A stretch of DNA of 64,000 nt, taken from positions 124,001 through 188,000 of the forward strand of contig NZ_BMYK01000003.1 of the NCBI RefSeq assembly GCF_014652235.1, written 5' to 3'. Under the pieces are notes generated by a model that saw nothing but the letters and a program-made list of their open reading frames with translations, had not been told where the DNA came from and did not search any database. The position numbers and the translations under genes were made by a program. This document shows, piece by piece, positions 1-7,680 of the stretch. Every line of letters begins with the position of its first letter. Position 1 is the first letter of the stretch. This DNA comes from Pseudorhodoferax aquiterrae (GTDB lineage Bacteria; Pseudomonadota; Gammaproteobacteria; Burkholderiales; Burkholderiaceae_C).

Positions 1-979
1 CGAGCAGGCAGCCGGCCATGATGATGGGCTTGCGGCCGATCTTGTCCGACAGGCTGCCGAAGATCACGAAGAAGGGCGTAGCCACGATCAGCGCCACCGC
101 GATCAGGATGTTGGCCGTGGCGCCGTCGAGCTTGAGCGCGCCCGTCAGGAAGAACAGCGCGTAGAACTGGCCCGTGTACCAAACCACCGCCTGGCCGGCG
201 GTCAGGCCGATCAGTGCCAAGATCACGATCTTGAGGTTGCGCCATTGGCCGAAGGACTCGGACAGCGGAGCCTTGGAGACCTTGCCTTCGGACTTCATCT
301 TGAGGAAGGCCGGCGACTCGTTCATGGACAGCCGGATGTAGACCGACACGCCCAGCAGCAGGATGGAGACCAGGAACGGGATGCGCCAGCCCCACTCCGC
401 GAAGGCCGTCTCGCCGATGGCCGTGCGCACGCCCAGGATCACCAGCAGCGACAGGAACAGGCCCAGCGTGGCCGTGGTCTGGATCCACGAGGTGTAGAAG
501 CCGCGCTTGCCCGGCGGCGCATGCTCGGCCACGTAGGTGGCGGCACCGCCGTACTCGCCGCCCAGCGCCAGGCCTTGCAGCATGCGCAGGATGATCAGGA
601 TGATGGGCGCGGCCACGCCGATGCTGGCGTAGCCGGGCAGGAGGCCGACGATGAAGGTCGACAGGCCCATCAAGAGGATGGTCACGAGGAAGGTGTACTT
701 GCGCCCGATCATGTCGCCCAGGCGCCCGAACACCAGCGCGCCGAACGGCCGCACGATGAAGCCGGCCGCGAAGGCCAGCAGCGAGAAGATGGTGCGCGAG
801 GCCGGGTCCAGCGCCGAGAAGAACTGGTTGCCGATGATCACGGCGAGCGTGCCGTAGAGGTAGAAGTCGTACCACTCGAACACCGTGCCGATGGACGAGG
901 CGAAGATGACCTTGCGCTCCTCCTTGGTCATGGGGCGGTTGGCCGCGACCGGCTTGCCCCCTTGCATTGTGGCTGCCAT
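1..979 (-). CDS. MFS transporter, metabolite:H+ symporter (MHS) type, C-terminus cut off
   Basis: This is a secondary carrier of the major facilitator superfamily in the inner membrane. The MHS subfamily takes up organic acids such as 2-oxoglutarate, citrate or shikimate; the substrate here cannot be read. The first 326 residues are in the window and the rest lies beyond base 1. The N-terminal motif GTVFEWYDFYLYG is typical of MHS proteins. Further on comes the loop SDKIGRKP, the second conserved RxGR-like loop. The ATG at 979 is preceded by a good AGGAGAC ribosome-binding site. The gene stands alone, about 150 nt downstream of the DUF3422 gene on the same strand. Confidence 0.9.
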   Translation of the reverse strand, partial: MAATMQGGKPVAANRPMTKEERKVIFASSIGTVFEWYDFYLYGTLAVIIGNQFFSALDPASRTIFSLLAFAAGFIVRPFGALVFGRLGDMIGRKYTFLVTILLMGLSTFIVGLLPGYASIGVAAPIILIILRMLQGLALGGEYGGAATYVAEHAPPGKRGFYTSWIQTTATLGLFLSLLVILGVRTAIGETAFAEWGWRIPFLVSILLLGVSVYIRLSMNESPAFLKMKSEGKVSKAPLSESFGQWRNLKIVILALIGLTAGQAVVWYTGQFYALFFLTGALKLDGATANILIAVALIVATPFFVIFGSLSDKIGRKPIIMAGCLL

Positions 980-1129
980 TGCGTTGTCTCCTGTTGTAGC
1001 CGACCCCAGGTCGGGGCCTGGGCGCATTCTTGGAGTGCGCACTGACCCGTCTCTGACACCGGGCCAACGCATTCTTACAACTCAGGTACTAACCCGCAGG
1101 CTCCGTTTCAGCATACGGGTTGTACGACC

Positions 1130-2422
1130 TCAATGGCTGAACATGCGGCGGTGCAGTTGGCGCAGCGACCACCAGACCGAGCCGGCGACCAGCGGAATCG
1201 CGAGCGCCGCCGTGCTCTCCGCCGACCAGGGCCAGCCCAGTTTCTGCGCCCCCTTGGCCAGGTAGCTGACCAGGCCGACGATGTAGTAGGTGATGGCCGC
1301 CACCGACAGGCCTTCGACCGTGGACTGCAGCTTGAGCTGCAGATCCTGCCGCTTGTTCATAGTCGCCAGCAGGGCCTGGCTGCTCTGCTGCTGCTCGATC
1401 TCCACGCGTGTGCGCAGCAGGTTGCTGATGCGCGAGACGCGCTGCGACAGCGCGTCCTGCCGGCGCGCCGCCCACTCGCAGGTCTTGCGCGCGGGCGTCA
1501 GCCGCCGGTCCATGAATTCGGCGATGGTCTGCAGGCCGGCGCGGCGCACTTCGGCGATGTCTGCGATGCGGCTGTCCATGAGTTCGAAGTACGCGCTGCT
1601 GGCCGAGAAGCGCGAATGCGTGGCCGCATGCTGGCTCTCGACCTGGCCGGCCAGCCTTGTGAGCCGGTCCAGCAGCGCCGGCTCGGCGTCGCGGTCGGCG
1701 CTGCGGATGGCCTCGGCCAGGGCCGCCAGTTCGCCCTCGGCGCTGGCCAGCACGGCGCTGGCGCGGCGCGCGGCGGGCAGGCCCAGCATGGCGACCATGC
1801 GGTAGGTCTCGATCTCCAGAAGCCGCTGCACGAGCCGGCCCAGGCGGCGCGTGGACAGGCCGCCCACGCGCAGCAGCATGCGCGAGCTGCCGTCGGCATG
1901 GATCGTGAAGTCGGTGTAGACCTCAGCCAGCCCGCCTGCCACGCTGGAGCCGACCTGCGGGTCCTCGTGCAGCCAGTGGCGCGCCAAGGCCTCGATTTCG
2001 CCGTCGCGCGCGGACAGCACCCACAGATTCAGGTGCGACAGGCACTGGCCCGGCAGCGCGGCCAGCCAGTCCTGCGGCACCTCGGCGGTGGCGCTGTCGG
2101 CCACGCGCTCGGCCGCCGGCGGTGCCGTCATGGGCAACATGAAGGTCCAGGTCACGAACTCGGTGTGCAGCTCCCAGCGCAGGCGCAACGGTCCCAGGCT
2201 CGCGCGCAGGTGCGTGGTGTGCTCGTCGGGCAGCGGCTGGTGGTGGTCGCGCAGCAGCGCCGCCAGGTGCGCGCGGCTCGCGGCCCGGCCCGCGGCATCG
2301 GCCAGCATGACCACGTGGGCGATGGCCAGCGGCGCCGCCAGGGCCTCGGGCGGCCGGGCATGGACTTCGTTGTGCAGCAGGGCCCGGTCGGGGTGCTGGT
2401 GGAGCGCGGTCGAGGGCAGCAT
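1130..2422 (-). CDS. DUF3422 family membrane-anchored protein
   Basis: The 430-residue protein matches the DUF3422 family in length and in its opening segment (HPDRALLHNEVHARPPEAL, residues about 8-26). The function of the family is unknown. The body is hydrophilic and helical, and the C-terminus carries two hydrophobic segments (around AITYYIVGLVSYLAKG and ALAIPLVAGSVWW), suggesting a cytoplasmic domain fixed to the inner membrane. The reading frame stays open far upstream, but homology begins at the ATG at 2422, so that start is chosen. It follows the isomerase gene by 34 nt and may be co-transcribed with it. Confidence 0.85.
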   Translation of the reverse strand: MLPSTALHQHPDRALLHNEVHARPPEALAAPLAIAHVVMLADAAGRAASRAHLAALLRDHHQPLPDEHTTHLRASLGPLRLRWELHTEFVTWTFMLPMTAPPAAERVADSATAEVPQDWLAALPGQCLSHLNLWVLSARDGEIEALARHWLHEDPQVGSSVAGGLAEVYTDFTIHADGSSRMLLRVGGLSTRRLGRLVQRLLEIETYRMVAMLGLPAARRASAVLASAEGELAALAEAIRSADRDAEPALLDRLTRLAGQVESQHAATHSRFSASSAYFELMDSRIADIAEVRRAGLQTIAEFMDRRLTPARKTCEWAARRQDALSQRVSRISNLLRTRVEIEQQQSSQALLATMNKRQDLQLKLQSTVEGLSVAAITYYIVGLVSYLAKGAQKLGWPWSAESTAALAIPLVAGSVWWSLRQLHRRMFSH

Positions 2423-2456
2423 CGTGGCGCGATTCTGCCCGCGCCGGGCGACCGGA

Positions 2457-3098
2457 CTAAGGCAGGCGGTCGAGCGCCGAGGGCCGCCGGGGCGCGTCGT
2501 CCCAGACGCTGGTCGCGAACCAGGCATCGCCTTCGAGGTAGGCGCGCAGCATGGGCAGCGCATCCAGGCCCCAGAACACGCGGCCGTCCACCACCAGTGC
2601 AGGCACACCGAACACGCCGGCCGCCGTGGCCGCCTCCGTGTTGGCGCGCAGCTGCGCCTTGACGGCCTCGCCGGCCGGATCGCGCACCGGCGCCAGCTCG
2701 GCCGCCAAGCGCTGCAGGCGCTCGGGCGCACTGGCATCGGCGCCGCCGCGCCAGACATGGCGGAACACGGTCTCGCAGACGTAGCGGTTGGGCTGCGGGC
2801 CGGCGCCGCAGGCCAGCGCCAGCCGCAGCAGCGGCAGCGGCGGGAACGGGTGCTCGGCCGGCAGGTCCATGGGCACGCCATGCTGGTGCGCCAGCCACAG
2901 CACCTGGCGGTAGATGAATGCGCGCTTGGCCGGGATCTCGGCCGGGCCGCGCAGACCGTGCGCGCGCAGCACCGCGCCCAGCAGCACGGGCCTGTACTGC
3001 ACCTGGTAGCTCAGGCCCTGCAGCGCCACCGGCAGGGTTTCGAACGCGATGTAGGCGTATGGGGACAGGAAGTCCAGGTAGAAGTCGATCTGCTTCAT
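2457..3098 (-). CDS. 2-hydroxychromene-2-carboxylate isomerase / DsbA-like thioredoxin-fold protein
   Basis: A 213-residue protein of the DsbA-like HCCA isomerase family (NahD-like). These enzymes isomerise 2-hydroxychromene-2-carboxylate using glutathione in naphthalene degradation, but many members have no assigned substrate. The opening IDFYLDFLSPYAYIAFE contains the Ser of the SPY motif that replaces the CxxC of DsbA. The later FGVPALVVDGRVFWGLD is the cis-Pro and terminal strand of the fold. No other naphthalene genes lie nearby, so a general glutathione-linked role is as likely. The start at 3098 is set by the family N-terminus; the frame runs open through the repeat upstream. Confidence 0.8.
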   Translation of the reverse strand: MKQIDFYLDFLSPYAYIAFETLPVALQGLSYQVQYRPVLLGAVLRAHGLRGPAEIPAKRAFIYRQVLWLAHQHGVPMDLPAEHPFPPLPLLRLALACGAGPQPNRYVCETVFRHVWRGGADASAPERLQRLAAELAPVRDPAGEAVKAQLRANTEAATAAGVFGVPALVVDGRVFWGLDALPMLRAYLEGDAWFATSVWDDAPRRPSALDRLP

Positions 3099-3110
3099 CT
3101 GCGCCGCCCT

Positions 3111-3176
3111 GCCGCCCGAAGGCGCAGATGCGCCCCCTCGGGGGGCAGCGATACGCGAAGCGATGAGCGTGGGGGC
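3111..3176. repeat. 66-bp interspersed palindromic repeat, copy 1
   Basis: The unit has an 11-bp block (GCCGCCCGAAG), 9 variable bases, and a 46-bp core starting CGCCCCCTCGGGGGGCAGCG and ending GAGCGTGGGGGC. An identical core with the same spacing occurs at 51842-51907, next to a RAYT transposase. The core holds a CCCCC/GGGGG hairpin. It lies between two co-directional minus-strand genes. From memory, closely similar units are scattered through Comamonadaceae genomes; within this window only the two copies can be shown. Confidence 0.9.
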
Positions 3177-3180
3177 CTTG

Positions 3181-3405
3181 TCATGCCACAGCCTCGCTTG
3201 CGCGCTCCAACACCAGCCGCCACACGGCGCGGCGCCCCGCATCGTCCATGCGCGACCAGCCGGCGATCTCCTCCAGCTTGCGCAGGCAGCCCTCGCACAG
3301 GCCATCGGCCCCCATGCGACAGACCGAGACGCAGGGCGAACCCACCTCGCCGGCCGCGGCCAGCATGCGCGGGCCGCGCCGCAGCAGGGCCTGGGCGGGT
3401 GTCAC
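3181..3405 (-). CDS. DUF1289 family small cysteine-rich protein
   Basis: The 74-residue product carries the DUF1289 core, SPCVSVCRMGADGLCEGCLR (about residues 23-42), with four cysteines in a CxxxC...CxxC arrangement that may bind a metal or Fe-S centre. The following Trp (EEIAGW) is also typical. Function is unknown. The GTG start overlaps the stop codon of the upstream YbaK gene in a 4-nt GTGA, so translation is probably coupled. The 66-bp repeat follows its stop directly. Confidence 0.85.
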   Translation of the reverse strand: MTPAQALLRRGPRMLAAAGEVGSPCVSVCRMGADGLCEGCLRKLEEIAGWSRMDDAGRRAVWRLVLERASEAVA

Positions 3406-3899
3406 GGCGTTTGCACCACGTCGGCCACGGGCGCGCCGGTCAGTGCTTCGAGGTCTTGCGGCCGCAGCTTGAACACGCCGTGCGGGTGCCCGGCCGCGGC
3501 CCAGATCTCCTCGAAGCGGAACAGCTCGCGGTCGATCAGCGTGACCGGCGGCGTGGTGTGCGCGAGCGGCGCCACGCCGCCGATGGAAAAGCCGGTCCGG
3601 CTCTTGACGAACTCGGCATCGGCGCGGCCGGTCTTGCCGACCAGTGCATCGACCTTCTTCTCGTCGACACGGCGGTCGCCCGAGGTCACGACCAGCACGG
3701 CCGCGTCGTCGCTCTTGCGCCGGAAGATGATGCTCTTGGCGATCTGCCCCACCGCGACGCCCAGCGCATCGGCGGCCTGCTGGGCCGTGCGCGCGGCATC
3801 GTCCAGCATGCGCGGCGCATGCGGGTGCGCCTTGTCCTGCAATGCGCGCGCCACGCGCTGCACGCCCTCGGGCAGTGCCGTCAATTCAGCTCCACACAC
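3402..3899 (-). CDS. YbaK/EbsC-family aminoacyl-tRNA deacylase
   Basis: A 165-residue YbaK-domain protein. The family hydrolyses mischarged aminoacyl-tRNAs in trans (for example Cys-tRNA-Pro or Ala-tRNA-Pro). Family hallmarks are the lysine in GQIAKSIIFRRKSDD, DEKKVDALVGK, and the glycine-rich SIGGVAPLAH loop that forms the substrate pocket. Which mischarged tRNA it edits cannot be told. The start is a GTG at 3899, preceded by GAGGAAG. The gene sits 9 nt after the LysE-type gene and overlaps DUF1289 by 4 nt. Confidence 0.85.
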   Translation of the reverse strand: MCGAELTALPEGVQRVARALQDKAHPHAPRMLDDAARTAQQAADALGVAVGQIAKSIIFRRKSDDAAVLVVTSGDRRVDEKKVDALVGKTGRADAEFVKSRTGFSIGGVAPLAHTTPPVTLIDRELFRFEEIWAAAGHPHGVFKLRPQDLEALTGAPVADVVQTP

Positions 3900-3908
3900 T
3901 TTGCTTCC

Positions 3909-4547
3909 TCAGTTCGAAACACGCTTGACCAGGAACAGGCTGGCCCCCATGGCCATCAGCACGCCGCCGAACACGCGGTTCTGCGCGCTGCGCGCCCGTG
4001 CGCTGCGCAACAGGCGCTGCAGACGCGAGGCCAGCCAGGCGTAGCCGTGCATGACCACCATGTCCACCGCCACCGTGGTGGCCAGCAGCACCAGCAACTG
4101 CAGCCACAGCGGCCGCGCCGGATCGATGAACTGCGGCAGCACGGCCACCATGAACACGATGCCCTTGGGGTTGGTCATGTTGGTCAGCGCACCGCGCAGC
4201 ACGCGCTGGCGCACCGACAGCGCCGCCTCGCCCACCACCATGCCGGTGTGCGCATCGCCATGCACGGGCGCGCGCCACTGGCGCCAGCCCAGCCACAGCA
4301 GGTAGCCCGCGCCCAGCACCTTGACCACCGTGAACGCCACGGCCGAGGCCATCAGCACGGCACCGATGCCGGCCCCGGCGACGAGCAGCACCACGGCCAG
4401 CCCGATCTGCAGGCCGACGATGGTGGCCGTGGTGCTGCGCACGCCGTACGAGAGCCCGTGGCTCATGCTCAACACCGCGCCCGAGCCCGGCGACAGCGCG
4501 ATGACCCAGGCCGCCAGGAAGTAGGCCAGCCAGACATGCCATTCCAT
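3909..4547 (-). CDS. LysE/RhtB family amino-acid exporter
   Basis: A 212-residue inner-membrane exporter of the LysE/RhtB family, which exports amino acids or homoserine lactones. It has about six hydrophobic segments and the signature ALSPGSGAVLSMSHGLSYG near residues 17-35, followed by LTNMTNPKGIVFMVAVLPQF in the middle; both are typical of RhtB proteins. The start at 4547 has GGAGAGCAGAAG in front and lies 14 nt after the HMG-CoA lyase stop. A much longer open frame continues upstream on this strand, but it is only the antisense-type openness of GC-rich DNA. The substrate is unknown. Confidence 0.9.
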   Translation of the reverse strand: MEWHVWLAYFLAAWVIALSPGSGAVLSMSHGLSYGVRSTTATIVGLQIGLAVVLLVAGAGIGAVLMASAVAFTVVKVLGAGYLLWLGWRQWRAPVHGDAHTGMVVGEAALSVRQRVLRGALTNMTNPKGIVFMVAVLPQFIDPARPLWLQLLVLLATTVAVDMVVMHGYAWLASRLQRLLRSARARSAQNRVFGGVLMAMGASLFLVKRVSN

Positions 4548-4561
4548 CTTCTGCTCTCCGT

Positions 4562-5482
4562 TCAGCCGCAACGCTTGGTGCGGATGGCCTTGGACACGCG
4601 CGAATGCGGCTCGCGGCCCAGCACCTCGCTGATGTAGACGCCGGCGTCGATGAGCTTGTCGAGATCGATGCCGGTGTCGATGCCCATGCCGTGCAGCAGG
4701 TAGACCACGTCCTCGGTCGCCACGTTGCCGGTGGCGCCCTTGGCATAGGGGCAGCCGCCCAGGCCGGCCACGGAGGACTGGAAGTTCCAGACCCCCATCT
4801 CCAGGCTGGCCAGCGTGTTCGACAGGGCCTGGCCATAGGTGTCGTGGAAGTGGCCCGAGATGGCGTCGATGCCATAGTGCGCCAGCGTCGCCTCGATGGC
4901 ACGCCGCACCTTGAGCGGCGTGCCCACGCCGATGGTGTCGGCCACGTCCACGCGCTGCACGCCGATGCCCTTCATGAGCCCCGCCAGGTAGCCCACCTTC
5001 TCGGGCGCGATCTCGCCCTCGTAGGGGCAGCCCACCGTGCACGACATGGCGCCGCGCACGGCGATGCCGCGCGCCAGCGCAGCGTCGACCACGGGCGCGA
5101 AACGCTCGATGCTCTCGGCGATCGAGCAGTTGATGTTCTTCTGGCTGAAGGCCTCGCTGGCCGCGCCGAAGACCACGATCTCGTCGGGCCACTCTTCGCG
5201 CGGTGCGGCGATGGCCGCCTCGAAGCCCTTGAGGTTGGGCGTCAGCACCGAGTAGCGCACGCCGTCCTGGCGCCGGATGCCGTGCATGACCTGCGCGTTG
5301 TCGGCCATCTGCGGCACCCACTTGGGGCTCACGAAGCTCGTCACCTCGATCTCGCGCAAACCGGCCTCCTGCAGGCCCTGCACGAGGCCGATCTTGGCCT
5401 CGGCCGGCACCGGCTGCTTCTCGTTCTGCAGGCCGTCGCGCGGGCCGACGTCGATGATCTTCACGCGGGTGGGGAGCGTCAT
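4562..5482 (-). CDS. liuE: Hydroxymethylglutaryl-CoA lyase
   Basis: Cleaves HMG-CoA to acetoacetate and acetyl-CoA, the last step of leucine degradation. The 306-residue TIM-barrel protein has the N-terminal DVGPRDGLQNE motif, with metal-binding Asp and catalytic Arg, the FHDTYGQALSN segment with metal-binding His, and the lyase signature GLGGCPYAKGATGN with the catalytic Cys. It lies about 2.2 kb downstream of liuD on the same strand but is separated by the divergent cupin gene, so it has its own transcript. A 7-bp inverted repeat (TGCGGGC/GCCCGCA, 5502-5517) sits 20 nt upstream of the ATG and could be an operator. The symbol is assigned by pathway. Confidence 0.9.
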   Translation of the reverse strand: MTLPTRVKIIDVGPRDGLQNEKQPVPAEAKIGLVQGLQEAGLREIEVTSFVSPKWVPQMADNAQVMHGIRRQDGVRYSVLTPNLKGFEAAIAAPREEWPDEIVVFGAASEAFSQKNINCSIAESIERFAPVVDAALARGIAVRGAMSCTVGCPYEGEIAPEKVGYLAGLMKGIGVQRVDVADTIGVGTPLKVRRAIEATLAHYGIDAISGHFHDTYGQALSNTLASLEMGVWNFQSSVAGLGGCPYAKGATGNVATEDVVYLLHGMGIDTGIDLDKLIDAGVYISEVLGREPHSRVSKAIRTKRCG

Positions 5483-5590
5483 GGTTGTCTCTTGGGGTTG
5501 CTGCGGGCGAGCCCGCAAGCCTAGCGCATCGCGCGGCACCTGGTCGGCCAAGCGGGTATCGGATCGTGCCACGCCGGGGTGGGCGCGCCC

Positions 5591-5971
5591 TCAGTGCACG
5601 GGCACGGCGTGCGCGATACCGAAGCGCTGCGCCAGACCGGCCAGGCGCTTGTCCAGCGTCCACAGCCGGGCACCGGGCGTGATCAGCGTGGAGGCCAGCA
5701 GCGTGATGTCGACCAGCCCGCATCCCAGGCCGTACAGCCTCTCGCGTTCCACGAAAGCCATGACCTCCGCCGTGCTGCTCAGCGCGGCCGGCCGCAGTTG
5801 CCCCAACGCAGCCAGCGTGCGGGCACGCGGCGCGGGCGGCGTGCCGCAGGCGAGCTCGAGCAGAACCATGGGATGCATCAACACCCGATCCGCTTCGAGC
5901 AGTTCGACCAAGGCGGCATGGCGCTCGCGGAAATGGGCGACCCAGACCGAGGTATCGACCAGCACCGTCAT
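5591..5971 (-). CDS. vapC: VapC-type PIN-domain ribonuclease toxin
   Basis: A 126-residue PIN-domain protein, the RNA-cleaving toxin of a type II toxin-antitoxin pair. The acidic PIN residues are all visible: Asp in LVDTSVW (residue 6), Glu in LLELACG (about 39), Asp in [12 protein letters not shown] (about 88) and Asp in LWTLDKRL (about 106). The intact set suggests an active nuclease. It overlaps the vapB stop by 4 nt (ATGA). The RNA target cannot be predicted from sequence. Confidence 0.9.
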   Translation of the reverse strand: MTVLVDTSVWVAHFRERHAALVELLEADRVLMHPMVLLELACGTPPAPRARTLAALGQLRPAALSSTAEVMAFVERERLYGLGCGLVDITLLASTLITPGARLWTLDKRLAGLAQRFGIAHAVPVH

Positions 5972-6174
5972 GGCGTGGCGGGTTCACCGCGGCGCCGGGG
6001 CGGCTGCTCCATCTGCGGCGCCTGCCCGCCCAGCGCCGCCAGACGCTTGGCGGCCTGCACGCGCACGAAGGTGCGCATGGCCTCACGGAACAGATCGGCC
6101 TTGTCCATCTCGGGATCGGCGACCTCCAAGGCCTGTGCGTAGAGCTCGTCGTCGATGGTCACCGTCGTGCGCAT
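5968..6174 (-). CDS. vapB: VapB-type antitoxin
   Basis: A 68-residue antitoxin starting [18 protein letters not shown], the usual ribbon-helix-helix-like N-terminus of this VapB group, followed by a [12 protein letters not shown] helix. The proline- and arginine-rich C-terminal tail (QPPRRRGEP) is probably the disordered part that folds on VapC. Antitoxin before toxin and the 4-nt overlap are standard for the class. The start is the ATG at 6174; an in-frame upstream extension lacks homology. A dense cluster of GATGC half-sites just upstream is a likely autoregulatory operator. Confidence 0.85.
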   Translation of the reverse strand: MRTTVTIDDELYAQALEVADPEMDKADLFREAMRTFVRVQAAKRLAALGGQAPQMEQPPRRRGEPATP

Positions 6175-6184
6175 GCCATGCCTC

Positions 6185-6223
6185 GCATCTGAAAAGATGC
6201 CATGATGCATCAAATGAAGCATC
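6185..6223. promoter_or_regulatory. Putative VapBC operator with five GATGC half-sites
   Basis: In 39 bp, the pentamer GATGC/GCATC occurs five times, in both orientations: 6185-6189, 6196-6200, 6204-6208, 6207-6211 and 6219-6223. The first two form a perfect hairpin (GCATCT-gaaa-AGATGC, 6185-6200). The middle pair forms the palindrome TGATGCATCA (6203-6212). It sits between vapB and the divergent cupin start. VapB dimers commonly bind such inverted repeats; binding here is inferred. Confidence 0.55.
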
Positions 6224-6720
6224 CACACCCTCCAGGTGGCCGCGTTGCCACGTTGCGGGCAGTCCTCGGCCTGCAGCCCCACCCCGAAGGTGGCGACTTC
6301 CGCGAGTGGTTCCGTTCGGCCGCGAGCGTACAGCCCGGCGACGCCCGCCCGTCCCGCAGTGCACTGACCAGCATCGACTTCCTGCTCGAGCGCGGCCAGT
6401 TCTCGGCCTGGCACCGCGTGGCCTCCGACGAAGCCTGGCACCTGCTCGAAGGCGGGCCGCTGCGGCTGTGGCTGCTGCCGCCGGACCTGTCGCGCCTCAC
6501 GCACGTGGACCTCGCGCCCGTGGACGACGCCGGCCACGCGCCGCGCCACGTGGTGCCTGCGCACTGGTGGCAGGCGGCCGAGCCGCTCGGTGCCTTCGCC
6601 TATGTGGGCGCGACCGTGGGGCCGGGCTTCGACTTCGCCGATTTCAGTTTCGGCCGCGACGACGCGGCCCTCAGCACCGCCTTGCACCAGCAGCCTGGCG
6701 GGCTGGCCAGGCTGCTCTGA
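6202..6720 (+). CDS. DUF985-type cupin family protein
   Basis: A cupin-fold protein (up to 172 residues) of the DUF985/YML079-like family. Features are [16 protein letters not shown] near the N-terminus, the cupin core [23 protein letters not shown], with histidines that could hold a metal, and the ending [11 protein letters not shown]. Its enzymatic role is unknown; the fold is shared with sugar epimerases. Possible starts are ATG at 6202, 6205 or 6214; the first two lie inside the putative VapBC operator. It is divergent from vapBC and ends 3 nt before the convergent ghrA stop. Confidence 0.8.
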   Translation: MMHQMKHPHPPGGRVATLRAVLGLQPHPEGGDFREWFRSAASVQPGDARPSRSALTSIDFLLERGQFSAWHRVASDEAWHLLEGGPLRLWLLPPDLSRLTHVDLAPVDDAGHAPRHVVPAHWWQAAEPLGAFAYVGATVGPGFDFADFSFGRDDAALSTALHQQPGGLARLL

Positions 6721-6723
6721 CGC

Positions 6724-7641
6724 TCAGTAGCCGCGCTCCGGATCCACCACGCCGGCCACGGCCTCGCCACGCGCCAGCGCCATGATCTTGCCGGCGATCT
6801 GCGCGATCGACTCGCGCCGCAGCGTGCGCGCCGAGCCGTGCGGCGTGATGCTGATCTTGGGGTGCTGCCAGAACGGATGGGCGGCCGGCAGCGGCTCGGT
6901 TTCGAACACGTCCAGCGTGGCGCCCGCCAGCTTGCCGCTGTCGAGCAAGGGGATCAGGTCGTCTTCGACCAGATGGCCGCCGCGCGCGATGTTGATGAGG
7001 TAGCCGCCCGGCTGCAGCGCCGACAGCGTGGTCTTGTTCAGGATGCCGCGTGTGGCGTCGGTCAGCGGCAGCAGGTTGACCAGCACGCGCGTGCCGACCA
7101 GGAAGTCACCCAGCCGGGCCTCGCCCGCGAAGGTGCGCACGCCCTCGATCTCCTTGCGCGAACGGCTCCAGCCCAGCACCGGAAACTCGAACTGCGCCAC
7201 GGCCCTGGCCACGCGCTCGCCCAGCACCCCGAGGCCCAGGATGCCGACCGGGAAGTCGGCCCGCTCACGCGGCTTGCGGTAGACCCAGCGGCCGGCGCGC
7301 GCCTCGGCCTCGTAGACGTCGAACTCGCGGAAATGCCGGATCAGCGCATGGCAGACGTACTCGGCCATCTGCACCGACATGCCGGCATCGTCCAGCCGCA
7401 CGATGCGCGTGCTCGCGGGGATGCGCAGCTGCATGAGCGCGTCCACGCCTGCGCCGATGTTGAACAGCGCCTGCAGCTTCGGCTGCGCGTCGATGAAGGA
7501 CTGCGGCGGCGCCCAGACCACGGCGTAGTCGGCTGCCGGCTGGCCCGGCTCCCAGGCCAGGACCTCGGCCTCGGGCAGCGCCTGTTGCAGGCCCTGGACC
7601 CAGGGCTCGGGCTTCTCGGGGAGGCAGACGGTGATGCGCAT
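6724..7641 (-). CDS. ghrA: Glyoxylate/hydroxypyruvate reductase A
   Basis: An NAD(P)H-dependent 2-hydroxyacid dehydrogenase that reduces glyoxylate and hydroxypyruvate. The 305-residue length fits GhrA. The dinucleotide-binding motif is GILGLGVLGERVA (about 133-145). Catalytic Arg lies in NIARGGH, Glu in VFETEPLP and His in ITPHGS. It follows liuD by 39 nt on the same strand; that gap is almost filled by an 11-bp inverted repeat which covers the likely ribosome-binding site (GGAAAGG). Whether it belongs to the liu transcript is uncertain. Confidence 0.9.
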   Translation of the reverse strand: MRITVCLPEKPEPWVQGLQQALPEAEVLAWEPGQPAADYAVVWAPPQSFIDAQPKLQALFNIGAGVDALMQLRIPASTRIVRLDDAGMSVQMAEYVCHALIRHFREFDVYEAEARAGRWVYRKPRERADFPVGILGLGVLGERVARAVAQFEFPVLGWSRSRKEIEGVRTFAGEARLGDFLVGTRVLVNLLPLTDATRGILNKTTLSALQPGGYLINIARGGHLVEDDLIPLLDSGKLAGATLDVFETEPLPAAHPFWQHPKISITPHGSARTLRRESIAQIAGKIMALARGEAVAGVVDPERGY

Positions 7642-7645
7642 CGGG

Positions 7646-7675
7646 ATCGGACCTTTCCTGGCGAAAAGGTCCGAT
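7646..7675 (-). promoter_or_regulatory. 11-bp perfect inverted repeat between liuD and ghrA
   Basis: ATCGGACCTTT (7646-7656) pairs perfectly with AAAGGTCCGAT (7665-7675) around an 8-nt loop. It lies between the liuD stop and the ghrA start, and one arm includes the AAAGG that would serve as the ghrA ribosome-binding site. No T-run follows on the minus strand, so it is not a normal terminator. An RNA hairpin limiting ghrA translation, or a protein-binding operator, are both possible. Confidence 0.5.
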
Positions 7676-7680
7676 GCTAA

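Noticed and set aside
2088-4637. An 849-codon open frame on the plus strand
   Set aside because: It is antisense to several minus-strand genes with clear homology, and its Arg/His/Gln-rich translation is typical of the wrong frame in GC-rich DNA.
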